From NCBI GenBank assembly GCA_949130495.1, contig OX422221.1, positions 146,911,405 to 146,975,404 of the forward strand: a stretch of DNA of 64,000 bases, given 5' to 3'. The translations under genes were made by a program, and so were the position numbers. The notes beneath the pieces are model-generated. The model had not been told where the DNA came from and made no database searches. It worked only from the letters and a program-made list of their open reading frames with translations. The first letter of the stretch is position 1. Each line of letters begins with the position of its first letter. The stretch comes from Sambucus nigra. Taxonomy: Eukaryota; Streptophyta; Magnoliopsida; Dipsacales; Adoxaceae. Of this stretch, positions 56,298-64,000 are shown in pieces.

Positions 56298-58961
56298 TTG
56301 TTTGTGAAGAAGAGGGACGGTTCACTGAGATTGTGTGTGGACTACCGAGAGTTGAATAAGGTCACGATACGGAATAAGTATCCGTTGCCTCGAATCGATG
56401 ACCTATTTGACCAGTTGAGAGGATCTTCTTTCTTCTCGAAGATTGATTTGAGATCGAGATACCATCAGTTGCGTATTAGGGAGGAGGGTGTCTCGAAGAC
56501 CGCGTTCTTGTCGAGATATGGTTCTTACGAGCTTCGGGTTATGCTTTTCGGTTTGACCAACGCTCCAGCTGTGTTTATGGACTTGATGAACAGAGTGTTC
56601 CGGGATTTCCTAGATCAGTTTGTCATTATCTTCATTGATGACATTCTGGTTTACTCCCAGACAGAGGAGGAGCACGCCGAGCATTTGAGGCAGGTTTTGC
56701 AGACACTTCGCCAGAACGAGTTGTATGCAAAATATGAGAAATACGGGTTTTGGCTGAAGGAAGTCCAGTTTTTGGGACATATTATTTCCGACCGGGGAAT
56801 ATCGGTTGATCCGGGGAAATTATCAGCGATGAGGGAGTGGGGACAGCCCACGACACCAACGGAGATTCATAGTTTCTTGGGTTTAGCAGGATACTACAGG
56901 AGGTTTATTCGGGGTTTCTCGGAGATAGCAGATCCTTTGACACATCTGACTCGTAAGGGTGTGCCCTACATCTGGAGTGATGCCTGTCAGTTGACATTCG
57001 ATGAATTGAAGGACAAATTGACCTCAGCACCTGTGTTAGCATTGCCGAGACCGGGAGTTGAGTATTTGGTTTACACCGACGCGTCTTTGCAAGAACTTGG
57101 AGGTGTATTGCAGCAGGAGAGACAGGCCATAGCTTATGCTTCCCGTAAGCTTAAGCCTCATGAGAAGAATTACCCCACACATGATTTGGAGTTGGCAATT
57201 ATGGTATTTGCCCTACGGATTTGGAGGCACTATCTTTTGGGGGAAAAGTTCCAACTATTAACGGACCACAAGTCCCTACAGTACCTGTTTACGCAGAAGG
57301 AGCTGAATATGCGGCAGCGTAGGTGGCTTGAGTTTGTGAAAAACTACCAGTTCGACATTCATTATCACCCAGGTAAGGCTAACGTGGTAGCAGACGCGTT
57401 GAGCCGTAGGCCAGCAGATGAGGTGGCAGAGGTGTGGAAAGCAAAGTGGAAGGAATTGGGACACCAGGATGCAGTGGCCCGATCTTTCATGTCTGTGATG
57501 ACCGTTACACCGCAGATTGTCACGAAGGTAGTACGGGCACAGGCTAATGACTCGTTCTATCAGGAGCAGATAGTTCGGTTACTAGCAGAGGGAGCCGAGT
57601 CCTATACCATTAGCACAGACGGGGGATTACGCTTCAATGGGAGATTGATAGTTCCGGAAGGAGAGGAATTGCGACACGAGGTGATGGCAGAGTCGCACGG
57701 CTCACGGTTCGCGGTACATCCCGGAGGGGACAAAATGTACCAAGAAATGAGACGTCAGTATTGGTGGAGCGGTATGAAGAGAGATATCGCTGAGTTTGTT
57801 TCGAAATGCGCCACTTGTCAGCTTGTAAAAGTGGATCATCAGAGATCGGTAGGATTGCTACAGCCGTTGGAGGTCCCGGTGTGGATATGGGAGAGCATAT
57901 CCATGGACTTTATCACGGGGTTGCCTACGTCGCAGAGGGGTCACGACTCCGTTTGGGTAATTATGGACAGGTTGTCCAAGGTCACTCACTTTTTACCCGT
58001 TAGGACTGACTACATTACGGGACAGTATTCCCAGCTCTTCATTTCAGAGATTGTGAGACTTCGCGGTGTGCCCCTAAATATCGTATCTGACAGAGATAAG
58101 ATATTTGTTTCGCGATTTTGGGAGAGTTTCCAGGAGGCCATGGGCACGGAATTGCGGTTGAGTACGGCTTATCATCCGCAGACCGATGGGCAGATAGAGC
58201 GCACCAATCAGATGTTGGAGGACATGCTACGCATGTGCACTATTGACTTTGGGGGTGGATGGGAGCAGTACCTTCCACTGGTGGAGTTTGCTTACAATAA
58301 CTCCTATCAGTTCACTATTGGCATGGCTCCGTTTGAGGCATTGTACGGTAGGCCTTTTCGTTCCCCAGCATGTTGGTTAGAAGTGGGGGACAAAAAACTG
58401 CTTGGGCCGGAAGTGATTCAGGATACTTCGGCAAGGATTGAGTTGATTCGGAGTCGCATTCGGGTAGCTCAAGACCAGCAGAAGAGTTATGCTGATGCGA
58501 AGAGATTCTTCAGGGAGTTCCAAGTGGGGGACCAGGTTTTTCTCAGGGTATCTCCTATGAAGGGGATTATGCATTCCGGGAAGAAGGGGAAGTTGGCACC
58601 GAGGTATGTGGGGCCCTTTCCTATTATTGAGCGAATCGGACCGGTTGCGTATAGACTCGGGTTACCGGAGCATTTGCATCGGATTCACGATGTTTTTCAT
58701 ATTTCCTTGCTAAGGAAATACCTTAGAGATAATTTGGCTCATTCTCACATTGCTGTGGAGGACATCGATCTCCAGCCGGATAGCTCCTACGAGGAGGGGC
58801 CGATTGCTATTTTGGACCGAAGCGAGAGGAAACTGCGGTCAAAGATAGTTCCGTTAGTGCGTGTTCAGTGGCGACATCACAATGTCGAGGAGTCTACATG
58901 GGAGCGCGAGGATGAGATGCGCGAACGTTATCCAGAGTTGTTTTTAGTAGGTACTTTCTAG
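56298..58961 (+). CDS. pol: RT, RNase H, integrase and chromodomain of the Tekay element, 887 aa
   Basis: Same frame as the upstream ORF after a single stop; coding similarity actually resumes at 56235 ([20 protein letters not shown]). [25 protein letters not shown], and catalytic FIDDIL at about residues 112-117. RNase [14 protein letters not shown] at about 258 and [10 protein letters not shown] at about 363. Integrase: [10 protein letters not shown] (about 467) and CATCQ (about 504) for zinc binding, Asp in SMDFITG (about 537), Asp in VSDRDKIF (about 597), Glu in GQIERTNQ (about 633). [10 protein letters not shown] is the GPF/GPY module, and a chromodomain ([14 protein letters not shown], about 854-867) ends the protein. 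All catalytic residues seem present. Chromodomains steer insertion to particular chromatin. Confidence 0.93.
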   Translation: MFVKKRDGSLRLCVDYRELNKVTIRNKYPLPRIDDLFDQLRGSSFFSKIDLRSRYHQLRIREEGVSKTAFLSRYGSYELRVMLFGLTNAPAVFMDLMNRVFRDFLDQFVIIFIDDILVYSQTEEEHAEHLRQVLQTLRQNELYAKYEKYGFWLKEVQFLGHIISDRGISVDPGKLSAMREWGQPTTPTEIHSFLGLAGYYRRFIRGFSEIADPLTHLTRKGVPYIWSDACQLTFDELKDKLTSAPVLALPRPGVEYLVYTDASLQELGGVLQQERQAIAYASRKLKPHEKNYPTHDLELAIMVFALRIWRHYLLGEKFQLLTDHKSLQYLFTQKELNMRQRRWLEFVKNYQFDIHYHPGKANVVADALSRRPADEVAEVWKAKWKELGHQDAVARSFMSVMTVTPQIVTKVVRAQANDSFYQEQIVRLLAEGAESYTISTDGGLRFNGRLIVPEGEELRHEVMAESHGSRFAVHPGGDKMYQEMRRQYWWSGMKRDIAEFVSKCATCQLVKVDHQRSVGLLQPLEVPVWIWESISMDFITGLPTSQRGHDSVWVIMDRLSKVTHFLPVRTDYITGQYSQLFISEIVRLRGVPLNIVSDRDKIFVSRFWESFQEAMGTELRLSTAYHPQTDGQIERTNQMLEDMLRMCTIDFGGGWEQYLPLVEFAYNNSYQFTIGMAPFEALYGRPFRSPACWLEVGDKKLLGPEVIQDTSARIELIRSRIRVAQDQQKSYADAKRFFREFQVGDQVFLRVSPMKGIMHSGKKGKLAPRYVGPFPIIERIGPVAYRLGLPEHLHRIHDVFHISLLRKYLRDNLAHSHIAVEDIDLQPDSSYEEGPIAILDRSERKLRSKIVPLVRVQWRHHNVEESTWEREDEMRERYPELFLVGTF

Positions 58962-58989
58962 TTTCGAATTTTGGGTCGAAATTCAGTTT

Positions 58990-59003
58990 TTAGGGGGGGA
59001 GTA
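58990..59003 (+). promoter_or_regulatory. polypurine tract of the Tekay element
   Basis: TTAGGGGGGGAGTA directly precedes the right LTR. Confidence 0.9.
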
Positions 59004-62000
59004 TGTAATACCCCGTACTTTTGTCTATATTTATTTTTGGGATTAATTAATTAAATGCGTATTAATTGGAAATTAATCCGGGTTAAAATACTAACGAGAT
59101 GCGAGTTGGTATTTGATTATGTGCATATATGTTTTGATATGAATTTGGAATTATGAAATTTGTCGTGAGATTTATGTACGGCAATTTGGGAATTTTGTTG
59201 AGACGCGTGTGACCGCCGCGTCATGGTATACTATTTTAATTAGAAAAGTGATTTTTATTTCTATTATCCGTATGGTCGTTTTGAGTGCGCCAACGCGTCC
59301 GGAAGGGTCGAGATAGTCAGAAAACACTAGCCGGGGGTGTAGTTTGGGTTCCGAGGTATTTTTAGGCCATACCGGCAACTTAAAGGGTATTTTGGTAATT
59401 TTACATTTTGAGGAATTAAAAGTGACGAAAATTAGGATTCTTAATCTGATTGATTATGGACCCACTAAACCCACTATCCAACCCACTTTAACCCTTTAAG
59501 CTACGAAGGTTATCAATTAGGTTTCCAAGTTCCCCAAAACAAACCCTAGCCACCTTAAGCCACCATTGAAGAAGGAGCTTGGAAGAGAGGAAATCCTGCA
59601 GAAAAGCTTCATCAAACCTACACCAAAATCAGAAATCGAACCAAGGCAAGTGACTTTATTCCATTTAATTTTAGAGAATGTCTTTTCCATGTTAGAAATT
59701 GAAGAATATCAATTGTTCTTGAAAGATAATGAAAACCCATGTTAATTGAACTTAGAACTTGAAATCTTGAGGAGGATTTGCATGTAGAATGATAAGTAGA
59801 TGTTCCTACTGATGATATTTATGATTGGGGGAAATTTAAAACGGATTTTATTAGGTTAATCCATGATTCAAAAAGTAGGGTTCATGTTCTTGAAATATTT
59901 GGGGGGAAAAGTGTAGAGATTTATATTTTAATTGATGTTAGAGAGATTTAATCCTTGAAAACATGTTAGGAGATGACTTGAATATGTTTAGGATGAATTA
60001 GAGACCCTAAAACGTTGTTGGGATGAACTTTGGAAGAGATTAGAAGTGATAAAAATGGATGAAAACGAATTGGGGAAAAATCTGGGCCGAAACTGGTCAG
60101 TCGTTAGAAGCAATTCCCAGGTCGTTCGAACGAACTCGTTCGAACGAACTCGTTCGAACGAACTCGTTCGAACGAGATTCTAACGAGTTGAACAGTCGCT
60201 GCTAACGAGAGGGGATTTCGTTCGATATCTCATTCGAACGAGATATCGTTAAAAGGTACAGTTCGTTCGAACGAACTGGAATCTCGTTCGAACAGCCTCG
60301 TTCGAACGAGACTTCTAACGAGTTGACAGAGGAATCTCGTTCGAACAGTCTCGTTCGAACGAGACTTCTAACGAGCTGACAGTTTGGGCTATTTTGAACT
60401 GTTTTGATTTTTGGAGTCCCGTAAACTTGTTCGAGGATATAGTTAACATTCCGATGATGATGTAGTGATAGGTTTGGGACATTTGGGTATTTATGAGAAG
60501 GAAATTATATACAAGTGAGTTAAATTAGAATGAACCATTTGGGTTGAGACGTGAGTGTCTACTACGACGTGAGAAAATTATGACGCGTATGATTATAAAC
60601 CGGAATAGTATAAATTGTGATAATTATAGTTAGTACGAGAATGCGATATGTACTATGATTAAACTACGGTATTACTAAGACGTGTGTTTACTTAGTATTG
60701 GTATATGAATTGTGTTTATGACATACCTACCATACTTGCTATCACGGGAGGTTTACGTTCGCTTAGGACCTTCTAATACTTGTGTGCCCGGATTTAGATT
60801 GGTACCTAGAGGACATAATTCAAGAGAATGACTTGATTGTGAGTTATTGAGTCAGCTGACTATGGAGCGTAGGTATGTGTGTGACCATGGATATGTTGAA
60901 TTATGTTCGCCTCCACTATTTGTGATTTGTGTTATCTGAACTATTCCTGAGAGATTCGGAATACGTGATCCTTATGTACGTGATGTACCGGGATGGATAG
61001 CAGAGTATGTGTGCACCGCAGCTTAGTTCTCGGGGTGCTTATATTGTATATTTATGATGTGAATAATATACACTAAATTAATGGGAACCTTCATGCAAAT
61101 GTTGTGAATATAATTACGGTGTTGCTTCGAGAAATATAGCGAGTTAATTGATAGTGATATATATATTGCATATTGAGCATTTGAGTTTACGTTAAACCCC
61201 TACTTAATTACGAGCGTTATAATGTTAATAGAACCGAGTAATATGGGTAGGACCTATGATAGTCTAGCTAGAGATGATGTCACTTAGCTAGTGGTTTGTG
61301 TCGTTGTAGATGGGTACTTACGTTAGGAGTGCACAGTTAGACGAGAGGTGAGAATATCATGTGAGTGTACGTCCTAACATGTACTTTGCATTTTATGTTT
61401 TAAATGTTTTTAAAGCACTTGCAGGTTTTTAAAATATAACTCCACATTCGGGCTCTGACCCGTTTGCTTTTCAAATCTACTTTTCTTGTAAAACCATTTT
61501 AGGTGCCCAGCCACAAGGACACCAAGCATAGGATACTCATTCCGGTGACGAGCTGTAGCTGTTTGTGGAAGCTACAGGGATTTGCTTGTAGACGCTTCTA
61601 TCTTTTGGATTCAAGAGTCACTATCTATCAGTTGTAGGGCATGTTTCCCATTTCTATTAGAGGCATCTTTTACATTTCAGTTTTTAGACTTTGATTTGTA
61701 TTGTTTTAGTATTCGGTTATTTATTTCAGTTATGGGATTGTAGTGAAGAGTTTTCCTCCAGACTTTATTTACATTCTGTGATGGTTATTCGTTTTACTTC
61801 AGTATGGTGGATGGTGTTATTTATTTCTTCATTTCACTTGTTGTATGCTAATCAGACTTTAATTAAAATTTGGCAACTTACTTGTTAAATACTAGGTGGT
61901 TAGTAATAATAAAATGTTTTCGACAGTGATGCTATTAACTGAGCCAACTTGGCATTTTGAATTAATTTAATAAAGGAGTAGCTACCCGGTATTTAATTAG

Positions 62001-62014
62001 TAGAGGGTGTCACA
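59004..62014 (+). repeat. 3' LTR of the young Tekay element
   Basis: TGTAATACCCCGTAC to GGGTGTCACA, 28 bp longer than the left LTR because of two extra 14-bp CGTTCGAACGAACT units. After it, GGTGG (62015-62019) matches the first bases after the left LTR before the host sequence resumes. Confidence 0.95.
60090..60376 (+). promoter_or_regulatory. CGTTCGAACG palindrome array, Tekay 3' LTR
   Basis: Nine exact GTTCGAAC octamers. Units of 14 bp are tandem at 60123-60172. AAACTGGTCAGTCGTT is at 60090-60105. Confidence 0.85.
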
Positions 62015-62019
62015 GGTGG

Positions 62020-62968
62020 GCCCGGCATTGCTTCCACAATCACAGGAAGAACCATCAATGAAGAGGCTCCAGACGTCTGTATCTGATGAGAAGACCCCTT
62101 ATGTCATAACTCCTCGCTTGAAGAGGTATCGATCCTCTTCGTTCTCTTCTATTCTGCTCTGGGTTTTGCCTGAGATGACCTCTTCCCGATCTCAGAAGAT
62201 GTTTGGTGCCGTCTCTTCTGAATTTCAGAAGACACTACGGTTTGTCTCTGCGGCGTCCCCTTGGCCTTTCTCTGTCTCGGCCTCTTCCCAGGTGAATTCT
62301 GCAATAAAGTCCGCGAGGGCCTGCCCTTTGATGGTTATCCTAGGCTGGTAGGTAAGATCATATTCTCCTAATTCGATGGCCCAGGTCATCAATCTCCCGG
62401 ACTTCTCAGCTTTATGCAGGACCTGCCTTAGTGGGGAGTCAGTGAGGACTACCATGGAGTGAGCTTGGAAGTAAGGCTTCATCTTTCTTGAGGCATGTAT
62501 TAGGGCATAAGACAACTTTTCCATATGGGGATAATTTTTTTCAGACCCTTGAAGGGCCTTACTATTGAAGTATATAGGCCTTTGGATCCCATCCTCTTCC
62601 GGTATGATGGCCGCGTTGATGGTTGATTCAGAGACTGCCAGATACACAAACAATCTTTCTCCTGCGATGGGCCGAGACAGCAATAATGGAGACCCTAAGT
62701 ATGACTTGAGTTGGTTGAAGGCTTTTTCACACTCTTCGCCCCATTGGAAGGCCTTTCTTAAAACTATAAAGAATGGGAGACACTTGTCCGTCGCCCTAGA
62801 GACGAATCTGTTAAGCGCAGCCACTCTCCCCGTTAGTCTTTGGACATCCTTGATACTCCTAGGAGTCTTCATGTCAAGCAACGCCTTAATTTTTTTAGGG
62901 TTCCTTTGATTCCTCTCTGGTTGACGATGAATCCCAGGAACTTCCCGGCTCCTACTCCGAAGACACAT
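62020..62968 (-). pseudogene. first RNase H and start of the second RNase H of the minus-strand Tat element
   Basis: Leftwards from about 62895: DMKTPRSIKDVQRLTGRVAA and FQWGEECEKAFNQLKSYL are the RT-RNase H connection. LFVYLAVSESTINAAIIPEE, HMEKLSYALIHASRKMKPYF and VVLTDSPLRQVLHK form the first RNase H (its catalytic Asp position reads LAVSES, so is changed). ALADFIAEFT ends it. After a stop near 62222, WSLFIDGSSCDCGSNAG (about 62072-62020) opens the second, archaeal-type RNase H, which is interrupted at 62020 by the Tekay element. Confidence 0.85.
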
Positions 62969-63993
62969 TTCCCTGGGTTGAGTTTCATCTTGTACGAGCC
63001 CATCACATCGAAGGTCTTCTCAAGGTCTGCTACATGAGTGCAAGCTTTTAATCTTTTTCTCAGCATATCATCTACATACACTTCCATGGTCTTACCTATT
63101 TGCTCTTCGAACATCTTATTGACAAGACGTTGGTATGTTGCCCCTGCATTTTTCAGACCGAAGGGCATCACTTTGTAGTAGTACGTCCCTTTGTCGGTAA
63201 TGAAGGTTGTCTTCTCCGAGTCTTCGGCATCCATGAAGATTTGGTTATAGCCCGAATACGCATCCATGAAGCTCATGAGCTCATGTCCTGTTGTAGCATC
63301 CACCATCTGATCTATCCGAGGTAAGGTGTAGCTGTCTTTTGGGAAAGATCTGTTTAGGTCAGTGAAATCGACAAACATTCTCCACTTCCCATTGGCCTTG
63401 GGCACGATGACCGCATTTGATAGCCACTCCGGATAGGTAACTTCTCTTATAAACTCAGCCTCTTCTAACTTTTTCACCTCTTCACGGATGACGTTGTATT
63501 TTTCCCGTGAGTAGACTCTTCGTCTCTGTTTGATAGGCCTGTCATCTTTGGCTACGTTGAGCTTGTGACTCATCACTTCAGGATTGATGCCAGGCATATC
63601 CGTGTGACTCCATGCGAAGACACTCTGCCTCTTCCTGAGGATGTTTATTAGCTCTTCCTTGATTTCCGGATTAAGGGCTTTGCCGACTTGGATGGTTTTT
63701 TCCGGCTCGTCCTCATTAAGGATGATGGATTCTACCTCTTCCGTGGCCTCTCCCTTTTTCAATTTTGTTCCATCTCTTGGATCAAGAGTATCAATGCTAT
63801 AAGTGGTGGTGGCCCTCTTATGGGCTTCTATCTCTTCGGCCGAGTTGATGTAACATTCTCGCGCTGTGGCCTGGTGACCTTGCACTTCCCCTTCTCCATA
63901 AGGAGTCGAGAAATTTAGCATCTGATGGATCGTTGACGGCAAAACCTCGAACTCCCTAAGGGCCACCCTTCCTATGATGAGGTTATAGGACAA
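62869..63993 (-). pseudogene. protease end and reverse transcriptase of the minus-strand Tat element (window edge)
   Basis: Enters at the window edge with YNLIIGRVALREFEVLPST, the usual end of the Tat protease domain. Then come VFAWSHTDMPGINPEVMSH and the RT: SNAVIVPKANGKWRMFVDF, SFMDAYSGYNQIFM, VMPFGLKNAGATYQRLV, catalytic VYVDDML (about 63085-63065) and FLGFIVNQRGI. A frameshift at about 62890-62900 moves the reading to the overlapping frame that continues at 62968. Apart from that shift the RT is intact over 370 codons. Confidence 0.88.
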
Positions 63994-64000
63994 GAAGACA

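Larger units (their letters stand above)
51527..62014 (+). mobile_element. young Tekay-type (chromovirus) Ty3-gypsy element, 10.5 kb, no target duplication
   Basis: LTR 51527-54509 (2983 bp), primer site, gag remnant, protease, RT, RNase H, integrase with a C-terminal chromodomain, GGGGGGGA polypurine tract, LTR 59004-62014 (3011 bp). LTRs are about 98-99 % alike by eye apart from a 28-bp repeat expansion, so insertion is recent. Integrase followed by chromodomain, and the RT order after protease, fit Tekay. The capsid core of gag is missing and one stop splits the polyprotein, so it is non-autonomous. Flanks do not match: TATTA on the left, GGTGG on the right. Confidence 0.92.
44890..64000 (-). 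mobile_element. Tat-lineage Ty3-gypsy element on the - strand, continuing past the window
   Basis: Reading leftwards from 64000: end of protease, RT, RNase H, start of a second RNase H (62020), then after the nested Tekay element (51527-62019) the rest of the second RNase H, integrase (to about 49905), tandem repeats, an antisense ORF, a polypurine tract and the 3' LTR (45716-44890). This order, with a dual RNase H and an antisense extra ORF before the 3' LTR, is characteristic of Tat elements. Frameshifts and stops are few, so it is younger than the element at 1-34891. Confidence 0.8.

Noticed and set aside
62015..62019. GGTGG as a target duplication of the Tekay element
   Set aside because: The left flank is TATTA, and GGTGG equals the first bases after the left LTR; the host frame closes without it.

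Overview
The window is plant nuclear DNA, almost certainly from a flowering plant with a repeat-rich genome. Every large feature is a transposable element of an angiosperm-typical lineage: Ogre/Tat-type Ty3-gypsy, Tekay-type chromovirus, Sirevirus-like Ty1-copia, CACTA, LINE and a foldback MITE. No intact host gene, tRNA or rRNA was found. The only host-derived coding sequence recognised is a broken fragment of the plastid translation factor LepA.

Layout. 1-34891 is one large, old, decayed Ogre/Tat-like retrotransposon on the + strand. It has a 5' LTR (to 2966), a primer site, gag, protease, RT/RNase H, a second RNase H and integrase (4630-11610). After these come a 300-bp-arm inverted duplication (12198-12806), two antisense transcription units (12542-14072, and a plant-mobile-domain gene at 23749-25804), and a 3' LTR (about 25898-34891). 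A young gag-only copia element (14194-21013, with an AATGG target duplication) is nested in its 3' part. A roughly 6.2-kb piece carrying LINE and LepA fragments (about 28060-34285) interrupts its 3' LTR at a microsatellite. 34892-40740 holds a degenerate CACTA transposase. 40740-44889 is an old Tekay-like LTR plus gag fragment, with a foldback MITE sitting in a (TA)n tract. From 44890 to the window end there is a second Tat-lineage element on the - strand (3' LTR, spliced antisense ORF, tandem repeats, integrase, RNase H, RT). It is split inside its second RNase H by a young Tekay element (51527-62014).

The least expected signal is a regulatory-looking module rather than a gene. The LTRs of the young copia element and of the young Tekay element belong to different superfamilies, yet both carry a dense array of the palindrome CGTTCGAACG interleaved with TCTAACGAG/CGTTAGAAG, plus longer shared phrases such as AAACTGGTCAGTCGTT. 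The old Tekay LTR has a different palindrome, GAATCGATTC, at the corresponding place. The Tat LTR and its antisense ORF are studded with GGCCGAG, and the Ogre-like LTR and the regions upstream of its antisense genes share CCTATCGG hairpins. Each family thus seems to have its own short palindromic code near its promoter, and one code is shared across superfamilies. The Tekay insertion also has no target duplication and keeps five extra bases at its right end.

All boundaries, mismatch counts and identities were read by eye. Family assignments rest on motifs and remembered family architecture; no database search was run.
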